This document shows positions 6,054-13,737 of a DNA stretch of 17,706 bases, piece after piece. The translations under genes and the position numbers were made by a program. The stretch is from Thermoflexales bacterium (GTDB taxonomy: Bacteria > Chloroflexota > Anaerolineae > Fen-1058). Under the pieces are notes generated by a model. That model did not search any database, was not told the DNA's origin, and worked only from the letters and a program-made list of their open reading frames with translations. How positions within the stretch are numbered: the stretch's first letter is position 1; every line of letters starts with the position of its first letter. Location: NCBI GenBank assembly GCA_016931085.1, contig JAFGFO010000034.1, positions 1 to 17,706 on the forward strand, written 5' to 3'.

Positions 6054-6698
6054 TCAATCGTACGTGGCGAAATACTGGCCTGTAGGTGTTTCCCTAATTC
6101 TAAACCGGTCCCCCAGATGTACGGCGAAAAGGGCGGCGTTGGAAGCGGCAAAACGCTTGAAATAGTTTTTACGCTGACGGGCGTTCATGTCACTGTCAAA
6201 GGCAAATGAACCCGAAGGCCAATCCGGATGGGCTACCTGGGATAGATGATGGAGTAAATCTCCGATAAACCAAAGCGGACCGCAGTTATCATGAGCCAGC
6301 TCATGATAACTGCCCTCGACTTCAAACATCAGATGCGAGAGGAAAGCATAATCGACATCTTCCGGTTGAATATTCAAAGAAGCCAGGGTTTCCAAATAAG
6401 GCAAATTCTGATGATCCCAATACGGCTCACTCGGACGCGTTTTGCCATTGCCCGTTCCTAGCTCGATCAGCACAACCGAATCCTCCCGGCGCAATACAAA
6501 CAACTGAGTGGACGATATAATCATTCCACCTTCGGTAAGCCGTCCGTTCGCGCCTGAAGGTGAAGCTTGGCGGATCTCGTTCACAGGGATATCCGGAAAC
6601 AAGAGACTAGAGGGGAATGCCTCGCCTTCCCATTCTACGATTTGATGTACAGTCCAAGACCCAAAAACGTGAGGGCCGCGTGTTTCCAAAAGGTTCAT
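6054..6698 (-). pseudogene. Metallo-beta-lactamase-fold hydrolase with the active site deleted
   Basis: A 214-residue open frame related to MBL-fold hydrolases, which are usually near 280-300 residues. The N-terminal part (GRLTEGGMIISSTQLFVLRR, then VVLIELGTG) and the C-terminal part (WFIGDLLHHLSQVAHPDWP, then DRFRIRE) are recognisable. The metal motif expected after DVDYAFLSHL (HxHxDH) is replaced by HLMFEVEGSYHEL, and the following 70 or so residues with a further histidine are absent. The reading frame survives. The gap coincides with a perfect 15-bp-arm palindrome (6282-6313) that encodes SYHELAHDN. ATG 6698 is preferred over the upstream start at 6767 because AAAGG precedes it and the promoter lies between. 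The product may be made but is unlikely to bind metal. It could alternatively be a repurposed non-enzymatic protein. Confidence 0.72.
6282..6313. repeat. 32-nt perfect palindrome at the deletion point of the MBL-fold gene
   Basis: Arms GCAGTTATCATGAGC and GCTCATGATAACTGC are 15 bp each and perfect, separated by CA. It lies within the coding frame exactly where the catalytic segment is missing. Its sequence is unlike the palindromes at 3037, 3257 and 3510. Confidence 0.9.
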
Positions 6699-6727
6699 AT
6701 GTCTTTGCCTTTGTCTAGAGTACACAC

Positions 6728-6756
6728 AGTATAGCTGGAAAAGCCCAAAGGCACAA
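6728..6756 (-). promoter_or_regulatory. Promoter candidate for the MBL-fold/hydrolase operon
   Basis: On the minus strand, TTGTGC (6756-6751), a 17-nt spacer and TATACT (6733-6728; five of six matches to TATAAT). Transcription would begin near 6721, about 23 nt before ATG 6698. The good -10 and exact spacing support it; the -35 is weak. Confidence 0.5.
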
Positions 6757-6873
6757 GCCTTGCTCATTCTATGCGTCTTGCAGTGCTATTGCCGGCATGC
6801 TCATTGCCTGAGCAAAAGCCCGATATACCCATTAGAAGCATTTGCCAAGCTGAAGGTTTTGGGGGACTATCTG

Positions 6874-6887
6874 GCTGTGTACACAGC
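6874..6887. promoter_or_regulatory. Perfect 14-bp palindrome (regulator site candidate)
   Basis: GCTGTGTACACAGC is its own reverse complement and lies in the spacer between the divergent MBL-fold and beta-helix promoters. Such even palindromes are typical of dimeric regulator sites. No regulator gene is adjacent to it, so the role is speculative. Confidence 0.35.
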
Positions 6888-6990
6888 AATCCCAACACAA
6901 TCAAGCCATCACACCTGAAACGGCACGTTAATCCTGGGGGCCGTTGCGCGTCCAAAAGCAAAGGCGCTTACCCATCGAGGGCAAGCGTTT

Positions 6991-7018
6991 TTGCCATTCC
7001 GTGCTGTTGTGGTATCAT
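6991..7018 (+). promoter_or_regulatory. Promoter candidate for the beta-helix protein gene
   Basis: TTGCCA (6991-6996; five of six matches to TTGACA), a 16-nt spacer and extended -10 TGG-TATCAT (hexamer 7013-7018). Transcription would start near 7025, leaving a leader of about 110 nt before GTG 7137. The extended -10 matches that of the UPF0175 promoter. Confidence 0.5.
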
Positions 7019-7136
7019 AGCGTCAATGACAGAACAAGAGCCTGCCGAAGGATCGAAATACATCCGCTCGCGTTGGCCTCGCAAAGCGGGCGGGTGGCGC
7101 ACGCCCCGCCTGCCACGCTACGAACGAGGATTCGCC

Positions 7137-8804
7137 GTGAAAAAACCTGCCAGTGTCATGCTCCTGGTGTGGGGAGCGAGCCTGGCGTTGGTCCTGATTG
7201 CGCGACCGAGCGCGGCCGGCACACTCACCGTCACCACGATCCACGACAGCGGCGCCGGTTCACTGCGCCAGGCGGTCTGGGACGCCGTGCCCGGCGATAC
7301 GATCGTCTTCAACGTCTCCCTGCCGGCCACCATCACCTTGAGCAGTGGCCCCTTGCTGCTCGACAAGGCGCTGAGCATCGAGGGGCCGGGCGCAGGGCAA
7401 CTCACTCTCAGCGGCGACGGCGAGCGCGTGATCAGCATCACCCACGCCAGCGTCTTTGTGTCGGACCTGGCGATTGCCGGGGGCTATACCCTCGGCGATG
7501 GCGGCGGCGCCTGGATTGCCTCAGACGCCACGCTCAGGCTGGACGGCGTGGCACTGCGCGATAATTGGGCCACCGGCGGCTACGGAGGGGGGATTTATAA
7601 CCAGGGCGTCTTGAGCGTCACGCGCAGCACGTTCTATGGCAACGTCGCGGTGATAGGCGGCGGGGGTCTCTATAACCTTGGCACGGCTGCGTTGGATGGC
7701 GTGATGCTAGACGGCAATCTTTCCGCCATCGGCGCCGGTTTCAGCGGCGGGATCGCTAACGCAGGGGAGGGAAACCTGGTCATGGCTAACAGCACGCTCA
7801 AAAACAGCCGTTCGGCCTGGGATGCAGGCCTTTCCAACGGGGGCGATGCGAGCACGACGATCCTCAACAGCACCATCAGCGCCAATACGGCCACGGCAGA
7901 ACACGGCGGCATTGGCAATTACGGCGACATGACGCTCGTGAATTGTACCGTCAGCGGCAACTCGGCCGGCAGCGACGGCGGCGGCATTTATAACACAGGC
8001 TCACTCACCCTCACTAACGTCACGCTGGCGTACAACCAGACAGAGCATGGAGGTGGAGGCGGGCTACACGTTTCGGGCGGCGCGGCCACGCTGCAGAACA
8101 CGCTGCTGGCGGCCAACAGCGGCAGCGCGCCTGATTGCTCCGGAACGCTGAATTCGCAGGGGCACAACCTGATCGGCAATTTGGCCGGCTGTACGCTGGC
8201 CGGAGCGGGGGGTGGCGATCTCACGGGCGCAGCGCCTGGCCTGGGGCAACTGCAAGACAACGGCGGGCAGACGTGGACGCTGGCCCTAGCGCCTTGCAGC
8301 GCGGCGGTCGATATGGGTAAGCCGCTGAGCTGCCCCTCGACTGACCAGCGCGGCATGCCCAGGCAAGGACCGTGCGACATCGGTGCCTACGAGCTGGCGC
8401 CGCTCACCATCCGGGGCAGCGCGCCGGGCGCGGTGGAAGCGGGTGAGTTGATCACGTACAGCTTTACCATCTCCAATGGCAGCCGCCTGAGCCTGGCAAA
8501 CGTGATCGCCACCAACACCGTCCCGGCCGGCAGTCTGTATGCCGGCGGCGGGACGCACACGGGTGATGCGGTCAGGTGGACGCTCACGACCCTGACGCCC
8601 TGCACGTCCGTGCAGGTGAGCTTTGCCGTGACGCCAGCGGCCGGACTAAAACTGGTGGTCAACGCCGGCTACCGGGCCAGCGCCGACGGCAATTACAGCG
8701 CGGCCGGCGCGCGCCTGGCGACCCTGGTTGACCCGCTGCGGGTGTATCTTCCGGCGGTGTTTCTTCGTCACTCCTTGCAAGAGGCCGGAGCCAGTCGCCC
8801 GTGA
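7137..8804 (+). CDS. Exported parallel beta-helix protein (choice-of-anchor Q type)
   Basis: A 555-residue secreted protein. GTG 7137 is chosen because a GAGGA lies just upstream and a classic signal peptide follows (KK, hydrophobic core, likely cleavage after RPSAA). The mature N-terminus TVTTIHDSGAGSLRQAV is the usual opening of the beta-helix family whose C-terminal end is annotated as choice-of-anchor Q. Repeating strands with GGGIYN, NSTISANTA and NCTVSGNSAG follow to about residue 360. The closing signature is GHNLIGN, then DNGGQTWTLAL, then DQRGMPRQGPCDIGAYEL. A DUF11-like beta-sandwich (AGELITYSFTISNGS) follows. The tail RVYLPAVFLRH resembles a C-terminal motif I associate with Chloroflexota secreted proteins. 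No catalytic residues are evident. The codon use is strongly GC-rich. Confidence 0.85.
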   Translation: MKKPASVMLLVWGASLALVLIARPSAAGTLTVTTIHDSGAGSLRQAVWDAVPGDTIVFNVSLPATITLSSGPLLLDKALSIEGPGAGQLTLSGDGERVISITHASVFVSDLAIAGGYTLGDGGGAWIASDATLRLDGVALRDNWATGGYGGGIYNQGVLSVTRSTFYGNVAVIGGGGLYNLGTAALDGVMLDGNLSAIGAGFSGGIANAGEGNLVMANSTLKNSRSAWDAGLSNGGDASTTILNSTISANTATAEHGGIGNYGDMTLVNCTVSGNSAGSDGGGIYNTGSLTLTNVTLAYNQTEHGGGGGLHVSGGAATLQNTLLAANSGSAPDCSGTLNSQGHNLIGNLAGCTLAGAGGGDLTGAAPGLGQLQDNGGQTWTLALAPCSAAVDMGKPLSCPSTDQRGMPRQGPCDIGAYELAPLTIRGSAPGAVEAGELITYSFTISNGSRLSLANVIATNTVPAGSLYAGGGTHTGDAVRWTLTTLTPCTSVQVSFAVTPAAGLKLVVNAGYRASADGNYSAAGARLATLVDPLRVYLPAVFLRHSLQEAGASRP

Positions 8805-8841
8805 TGAATGAATTCCGTGCAACACCAGTCGCGAGGAGAAA

Positions 8842-9450
8842 ATGAACATCGTTTGCTTTGGTGATTCGATTACCCACGCCAGGGCCTTTGCGGAAGGCGA
8901 TCGCTGGCCGACGATTTTGCAGTTCAAACTGGACGCCTGGCGACCGGGCGCGTACAGGGTGTATAACCGGGGCATCGGCGGGAACACGACGGCGCAGGGT
9001 TTAGAGCGCATCGCCGACGACGTCCTGCCGTACCTGCCAGGTCTGCTCATTGTGCAGTTTGGCTTCAACGACTCGAACATCCGCCCCTGGAGCCAGGTAT
9101 CGCGGGTGGGACTTGAGGACTATTGCAAGAACCTACGGGAATTCCACCGCATCGCGGCCGCTCACCAAAGTCGATGCGCCTTTATCGTCAACCACTTGCC
9201 CGCCCGCGACACGGACGAGCACCTCGCCCCGAATGGCAAGACCTACAGCGCCAACTTTGCACCGTACAACGTGGCAGTAAGACAGGTGGCGGAAGAGCTA
9301 GTCGCCCCAAGCATCGACTTGCCGCACATCATGCAGAAGCGGCAGATCGAAACTCGCGATCTGGTATCCGAAGACGGCGCGCACCTGAGCATCGATGGAA
9401 ATCACCTCTACGCAGGCCTGGTCTTTGAGCGCTTGAAACATCTTCTCTGA
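8842..9450 (+). CDS. SGNH/GDSL-type hydrolase (probable esterase)
   Basis: A 202-residue cytoplasmic enzyme with all four SGNH blocks: GDSIT (Ser9), GIGGNT (Gly47, Asn48), FGFND (Asn76) and the late DGAHLS (Asp178, His181). The catalytic set is complete and the length is typical of short family members. Known relatives include lysophospholipases and carbohydrate acetylesterases; the sequence alone does not say which. GAGGAG precedes ATG 8842 at a good distance. The gene starts 37 nt after the beta-helix gene and is probably co-transcribed with it. Its position next to a LacI-controlled importer suggests it may deacylate imported sugars, which is inference. Confidence 0.88.
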   Translation: MNIVCFGDSITHARAFAEGDRWPTILQFKLDAWRPGAYRVYNRGIGGNTTAQGLERIADDVLPYLPGLLIVQFGFNDSNIRPWSQVSRVGLEDYCKNLREFHRIAAAHQSRCAFIVNHLPARDTDEHLAPNGKTYSANFAPYNVAVRQVAEELVAPSIDLPHIMQKRQIETRDLVSEDGAHLSIDGNHLYAGLVFERLKHLL

Positions 9451-9471
9451 GGGTAACAACCGAAATTCCTC

Positions 9472-9500
9472 TTGACAAATCGATTGAAATATGCTATACT
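9472..9500 (+). promoter_or_regulatory. Strong sigma-70-type promoter upstream of the LacI-family gene
   Basis: Perfect TTGACA (9472-9477), a 17-nt spacer and TATACT (9495-9500; five of six matches). Transcription would start near 9507. It is the best promoter in the window and probably drives the regulator and perhaps the whole importer operon. Confidence 0.8.
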
Positions 9501-9510
9501 TTACTAAAGT
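9498..9510. promoter_or_regulatory. Operator candidate overlapping the LacI-gene promoter
   Basis: ACTTTA-C-TAAAGT is a perfect palindrome around one base, overlapping the -10 box and the expected start of transcription. A second partly matching half (TTTTAGATAAAG) follows at once. A LacI-type dimer bound here would block the promoter, so autoregulation is likely. LacI sites usually have an even centre, so the exact register is uncertain. Confidence 0.5.
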
Positions 9511-9545
9511 TTTAGATAAAGTTCGAGTCGAGTCGGGAATATACT

Positions 9546-10598
9546 TTGCCATCGAATCGAAGGTCCACAATGGCCAATGTCGCAGAGCAGAGCGGTGTGT
9601 CTCTTGCCACGGTCTCACTGGTCCTGCGCGGAAAGCCAGGTATCAGTTCTGGCACGCGCCAGCGAGTCCTGGAGGTGGCCAAGGGTCTTGGCTACATACC
9701 CACAAGCGTGACGATTCCCTCCAAATCTACTGTGGCCAACATCGGTTTGATCCTAAAAGCAGATCTAGGTCCCGCCTCGCCATCGAACCAGTTCTATTCG
9801 CATGTAGTAAGCGGCATCGAAATGGTTTGCCGGCAGCGGCAGTTGAACTTGCTCTATGCGACTATGACGGTCGATGAGGACAATTATCCGCTGGATTGGC
9901 CGCGTGTCCTGGTCAAGGAAAATACAAGCGATGGACTCTTGTTCGTGGGGGCATTCCTGAATGGAACCTTGCTCCAGGTCACCGATCATCATTCGGTGCC
10001 TATCGTCTTGGTGGATGCTTATGCCCGGCCAGATACGTACGATGTGATTGTGTCTGACAACATCACGGGGGCTTATCAGGCCATCACTCACTTGATCCAA
10101 CACGGCCACCGGCACATCGGCCTGGTAGGCTGTCATCCTAAGGCTTACCCGAGCATCCAGGAGCGCTACGACGGCTATGTGCGGGCATTGGAGGACCACC
10201 ATATCTCTGAGCGTTACGTTGCCAAATGTAATATCGTCAATACTCACCAGATCACCGAGGCCACGAGTGCCCTGCTGCGCCAGAATCCCCACATCACGGC
10301 GATATTCGGCGTCAACGACGAGGTCGCCCTCGCGGTCATGGACGTAGCGCGCAGCCTGGGGCGACGCTTGCCCGACGAGCTTTCCGTCGTCGGCTTTGAC
10401 AACATCGATCTGGCAGCTTGTGTTTCGCCTGCCTTGACCACGATGCACATCGACAAGGTCGGAATGGGCCGGCTGGCCGTGCAGTTGTTGATCAATCGGA
10501 TCGAGCATCCCGACTCTGGTCTGGTCAGGGTTACCGTCCGCCCGCACCTGGTCGAGCGGGCCTCGGTTTGTGCCACAAGTTTCAAAGGAGGGAATTAG
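9546..10598 (+). CDS. LacI-family transcriptional regulator
   Basis: A 350-residue repressor-type protein. The N-terminal helix-turn-helix (residues 8-53, TMANVAEQSGVSLATVSLVL) is followed by a periplasmic-binding-protein-like sensor domain, with the family landmarks GHRHIGLVG, FGVNDEVAL, DELSVVGFDNIDL and LTTMHIDKVGMGRLAV. TTG 9546 is the likely start; the first ATG (9570) would cut into the first DNA-binding helix. The usual hinge-helix motif (N..AR.L) after LGYIP is missing and reads TSVTIPSKSTV. The gene lies 73 nt before the importer genes on the same strand, and no convincing promoter was seen in that gap, so it probably senses the imported substrate or a breakdown product and controls its own operon. 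Confidence 0.92.
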   Translation: MPSNRRSTMANVAEQSGVSLATVSLVLRGKPGISSGTRQRVLEVAKGLGYIPTSVTIPSKSTVANIGLILKADLGPASPSNQFYSHVVSGIEMVCRQRQLNLLYATMTVDEDNYPLDWPRVLVKENTSDGLLFVGAFLNGTLLQVTDHHSVPIVLVDAYARPDTYDVIVSDNITGAYQAITHLIQHGHRHIGLVGCHPKAYPSIQERYDGYVRALEDHHISERYVAKCNIVNTHQITEATSALLRQNPHITAIFGVNDEVALAVMDVARSLGRRLPDELSVVGFDNIDLAACVSPALTTMHIDKVGMGRLAVQLLINRIEHPDSGLVRVTVRPHLVERASVCATSFKGGN

Positions 10599-10671
10599 GG
10601 AACAATTTATCTATATCTGCTCAAGTCACTCTATCGATCTACACATATAAAAAAAGGAGATAAGAAGAAAG

Positions 10672-12621
10672 ATGTATACCAAAATGCGTGTGATCAGCAT
10701 CGTGCTGCTTCTGTCAATCGTCGTCGCCGCATGCGGCCCCGCCACAACTCCAACCCCTCAGATCATCAGGGAAACGGTGGTCGTCAAGGAAGAGGTCATC
10801 GTCGCGGGTACACCGGTAGTGAAGGAAACCGTGAAGGAAGTTGTGAAGGAAGTCATAGTCACCGCCACGCCAGCCCCCGCGGCGCCCGCCGACAAGTCGG
10901 CTCTGCCCCGCAATGAAACCCTGTACTTCAACGGTCAACAGTGGGGTGCGGTGGTGTGCTGGAACCCATACTCTTCTAACTGCAACAATGCGATGGCCGT
11001 TGTTCAGCAGGACAGCGCTCGCGTTACTATGTTCGAGACGCCGTACCTGTACAACATGCTCGATGGTGGGATGTATCCCTTGCTGGCCGACGGCGATTAC
11101 GCCTGGAACGATGCGCAGACCGAGATCACCTTCAAGATCAAGAAGGCCGCCAAGTGGAGCGATGGCACCCCGGTGACGGCAGAGGATGTCGCCTATACCT
11201 GGGCCAGCCACGTCAAGTACAATACCCCGACCGGCGCTGGCAACAAGGATTACATCGACACCATCGAAGCTAAGGACGCTCAAACGGTTGTGATCAAGGC
11301 CAAGCTGGGTGCGGACGGCAAAGCGGTCAATCCCCTGATTGTCAAGGCTTACGTGAGCACCAACTATGTCATCCAGAAAGCCTGGACCCAAACGCTGGAA
11401 AAGCGCGTCAGCAACGATGCCACCAAGTTGCTGGCGGATACGGCCGAGGACGCCGTTTACTCCGGGCCCTATCACAAGTTCTTCGCCGACGACACCAAGG
11501 TTGTCCTCGTTCGCGACGACAACTACTGGGGCAAGGATAAGAGCATGTGGGGCAAGCTGCCCGTTCCCAAGTACCTGGCGCATTCCATCTTCAAGGATAA
11601 CGCTGCCGGTTCTGTTGCTTTGGCAAAAGGTGAAGTGGATGTCAGCCAGCAGTTCAACTCCAACATTCACTTGTTGTGGCTGAACTATGGCTTGCCCATT
11701 TCCACCTACTTGCCCGAGGCTCCGTATGGCATTGGCGCCAGCCTCCCAACCGCCTTCTACAACCTGAAGGCCTATGGTTTGGATCAGCCCGCGGTGCGCA
11801 AGGCCATTGCCATTGCCGTTGACTATCCCACCATCATCGCCAACGCCATGACCAACCAATCGGCTACCTTCGACCAGGTTCCGCGCTCGCTCATGAACCC
11901 GACCCCTGGTGAGCAGGCCCTGTACGACCGCGAGGCCGTCAAGGATCTGCAGTGGGCCGGCAACGACATCGAAGGCGCCAATAAACTGCTCGACGAGGCC
12001 GGGATCAAGGATACCGATGGCGATGGCTGGCGCGAGTACAACGGCAAGAAGCTCAGCTACATCGCCACCTGCCCCAACGGCTGGTCTGACTGGCAGGCCG
12101 CGATCGAAGTGGTCGCCGCCGCCGGCAAAAAGATCGGCATCGACATCACCACCAACTACCCTGAATGGTCCGTGTATCAGACCGTCGTCACCGTGTCAGA
12201 TAAGGATCTCCCCGAGGGCTATGAGATCTTTATGATGTGGAGCGCCGGCGCCGGCCCCACCCAGCCTTGGGGTCGTATCCGCAATTTGCTCAGCTCTGAA
12301 TTCGTCGGTATGGCGAGCAACTGGAACGGCAACTGGGGCCAGTATAGCAATCCCAGGGTCGACGAGCTGATCAAGGCGATCCCCGCTGAAACCGATGCCG
12401 CCAAGCTCAAGGCCATGTACACGGAATTGGTCAAGATCTACCTGAGCGATATCCCTTCCTTCACGCTCATGTATCGCCCTCAATCGTTCCATGCTGTGAA
12501 CGAGACGGTTTGGACGAACTTCCCGCACGAGGGTGACGGCACCAATCCGCCCGTCCCGCCGCTCGACCTGACTGACGGCTGGAGCATCGCAGGTCTCTAT
12601 AACTTGCAGCTCGTTAAGTAA
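10672..12621 (+). CDS. ABC transporter family-5 solute-binding lipoprotein
   Basis: A 649-residue binding protein of the DppA/OppA-type family (SBP_bac_5). It has a hydrophobic leader and lipobox VVAAC with Cys21 as lipid anchor. A repetitive linker rich in Val, Lys, Glu and Thr (about 30-66, with [12 protein letters not shown]) spaces the domain from the membrane. The family landmark [17 protein letters not shown] is at 161-177. AAGGAG lies about 12 nt before ATG 10672; an in-frame ATG at 10684 is less likely but would keep the signal peptide. It heads the importer operon behind a LacI regulator. Family-5 proteins bind peptides, nickel or oligosaccharides; the regulator points to sugars. A hairpin follows the gene. 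Confidence 0.9.
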   Translation: MYTKMRVISIVLLLSIVVAACGPATTPTPQIIRETVVVKEEVIVAGTPVVKETVKEVVKEVIVTATPAPAAPADKSALPRNETLYFNGQQWGAVVCWNPYSSNCNNAMAVVQQDSARVTMFETPYLYNMLDGGMYPLLADGDYAWNDAQTEITFKIKKAAKWSDGTPVTAEDVAYTWASHVKYNTPTGAGNKDYIDTIEAKDAQTVVIKAKLGADGKAVNPLIVKAYVSTNYVIQKAWTQTLEKRVSNDATKLLADTAEDAVYSGPYHKFFADDTKVVLVRDDNYWGKDKSMWGKLPVPKYLAHSIFKDNAAGSVALAKGEVDVSQQFNSNIHLLWLNYGLPISTYLPEAPYGIGASLPTAFYNLKAYGLDQPAVRKAIAIAVDYPTIIANAMTNQSATFDQVPRSLMNPTPGEQALYDREAVKDLQWAGNDIEGANKLLDEAGIKDTDGDGWREYNGKKLSYIATCPNGWSDWQAAIEVVAAAGKKIGIDITTNYPEWSVYQTVVTVSDKDLPEGYEIFMMWSAGAGPTQPWGRIRNLLSSEFVGMASNWNGNWGQYSNPRVDELIKAIPAETDAAKLKAMYTELVKIYLSDIPSFTLMYRPQSFHAVNETVWTNFPHEGDGTNPPVPPLDLTDGWSIAGLYNLQLVK

Positions 12622-12641
12622 GCCGTAATCTAGCAAAAACG

Positions 12642-12670
12642 GCCATGTTCCGCACTGGGCGGAACATGGC
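12642..12670 (+). terminator. Strong hairpin after the binding-protein gene (attenuator or mRNA stabiliser)
   Basis: GCCATGTTCCGC and GCGGAACATGGC form a perfect 12-bp stem with loop ACTGG. It is preceded by AAAAACG and followed by TGTTT, so the T-run is short. It lies between the binding-protein stop and the first permease. Such hairpins often cap the abundant binding-protein message while letting some transcription continue. Confidence 0.7.
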
Positions 12671-12699
12671 TGTTTGGTCAGTTAACCGGAGGTGCTGCA

Positions 12700-13704
12700 T
12701 TGAAAGGATACCGACAGTATTTCCTTAACAAGCTGGGTTGGTTCTTGGTCACTCTTGTTGCCGCCTTCATACTGAATTTCATCCTGCCCCGCCTGATGCC
12801 GGGAGATCCTGTGGCAGCCATCGTATCAAGGATGGCCCAAGGCTTGAGCGATGCGACCGGGGTCCAAGCGATCTATCAGCAATACGTGGAGTTGTTTGGC
12901 ACCAACAGACCCATGCACGAACAATTCATCATCTACATGAGAAATGTGGTGCGGGGTGATTTCGGTTTCTCGATTAGCCAATATCCCAGAACAGTGGCAG
13001 ACGTCATCAGATCTTCCATCATATGGACGATTGCTCTGCAGTTCCCGGCGATCATCGTCGGCTGGTTGATCGGGAACGCGCTGGGCGCGCTGGCGGCTTA
13101 TCTCAAGGGGGGCTTTGATAAAGTGCTCATGCCCGTCAGCATTTTTATGAGCAGTCTCCCAGCATTTGGCATGGCGGTCATTGTGCTGGTCATTTTTGGG
13201 GTTTGGTTAGAATGGTTCCCAACCTCGGGCGGATATGGCTTTGACTTGATTCCCAACTTGAGCTGGAATTTTATATGGTCTGTGATCGTCCACTACCAAA
13301 TGCCGTTCTGGTCCATCGTGTTGGTCGCCATCGGCGGCCAGGCGATTGGCATGCGCTCCATGGCCATCTATGAGCTGAATGCGGATTATGTCAAGTACGC
13401 CCGTTTCATGGGGATCAAAGACAACAAGATCATCGGTTATGTCTTTCGGAATGCCATGCTTCCGCAGGTAACGGGCTTGGCGTTATCGATCGGCACTATG
13501 GTCGGCGGCGCGCTGGTGGCGGAGCTCATTTTTAGTTATCCGGGGCTTGGTTCCACGGTCTTCAGCGCCGTCATGGGAGGGGATTATCCGCTGATCTCGG
13601 GAATCACATTGATCATCACGATAATGGTACTGGTTGCGAACTTTACTATCGAAATCCTTTACGGTATCATTGACCCGCGCATTAAAGCGGCGCAGGCTGA
13701 TTGA
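12700..13704 (+). CDS. ABC transporter permease, DppB/OppB type
   Basis: A 334-residue inner-membrane permease of the BPD_transp_1 family, close to the normal length. The first membrane segment (residues 12-28) is followed by the DppB-type extracytoplasmic segment ([13 protein letters not shown], then RGDFGFSIS) and five further membrane segments. The cytoplasmic loop that contacts the ATPases is [17 protein letters not shown], the EAA-type motif with its conserved Gly. TTG 12700 is the start, set by GGAGGTG at 12688-12694 with a 5-nt gap. It is the third gene of the lacI-importer operon and lies behind the hairpin at 12642. Confidence 0.92.
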   Translation: MKGYRQYFLNKLGWFLVTLVAAFILNFILPRLMPGDPVAAIVSRMAQGLSDATGVQAIYQQYVELFGTNRPMHEQFIIYMRNVVRGDFGFSISQYPRTVADVIRSSIIWTIALQFPAIIVGWLIGNALGALAAYLKGGFDKVLMPVSIFMSSLPAFGMAVIVLVIFGVWLEWFPTSGGYGFDLIPNLSWNFIWSVIVHYQMPFWSIVLVAIGGQAIGMRSMAIYELNADYVKYARFMGIKDNKIIGYVFRNAMLPQVTGLALSIGTMVGGALVAELIFSYPGLGSTVFSAVMGGDYPLISGITLIITIMVLVANFTIEILYGIIDPRIKAAQAD

Positions 13705-13737
13705 CGCTCGCCCTGCGAACGCAGGAAGGATACTGTC

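Larger units (their letters stand above)
6768..7136. other. Intergenic region between divergent operons
   Basis: No convincing gene lies here, although the frame of the beta-helix protein stays open through it from 6771; that translation has no family-like sequence and no signal peptide. It holds a 6-bp hairpin TGCTCA-TTGCC-TGAGCA, a perfect 14-bp palindrome at 6874-6887, and a stem of GCAAAGGCGCTT with AAGCGTTTTTGC (two G-U pairs) near 6959-6994. It also holds the promoter candidate for the beta-helix gene at 6991-7018. The last 110 nt would be a GC-rich 5' leader. Confidence 0.6.

Noticed and set aside
6771..7136. N-terminal extension of the beta-helix protein
   Set aside because: The extra 122 residues have no family-like sequence; a signal peptide starts at GTG 7137 behind a ribosome site, and a promoter candidate lies inside the extension.
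9765..10547. 260-aa open frame on the minus strand within the LacI gene
   Set aside because: Antisense shadow of a well-supported LacI-family gene; no recognisable domain or ribosome site.
10623..10651. TATAAA before the binding-protein gene as a separate promoter
   Set aside because: No -35-like hexamer at the right distance, and transcription would begin inside the ribosome-binding region.
10714..11859. 381-aa open frame on the minus strand opposite the binding-protein gene
   Set aside because: It is the antisense shadow of a strongly GC-biased gene; its translation is low-complexity Gly/Val/Asp-rich with no family motif, while the plus strand has clear family landmarks.
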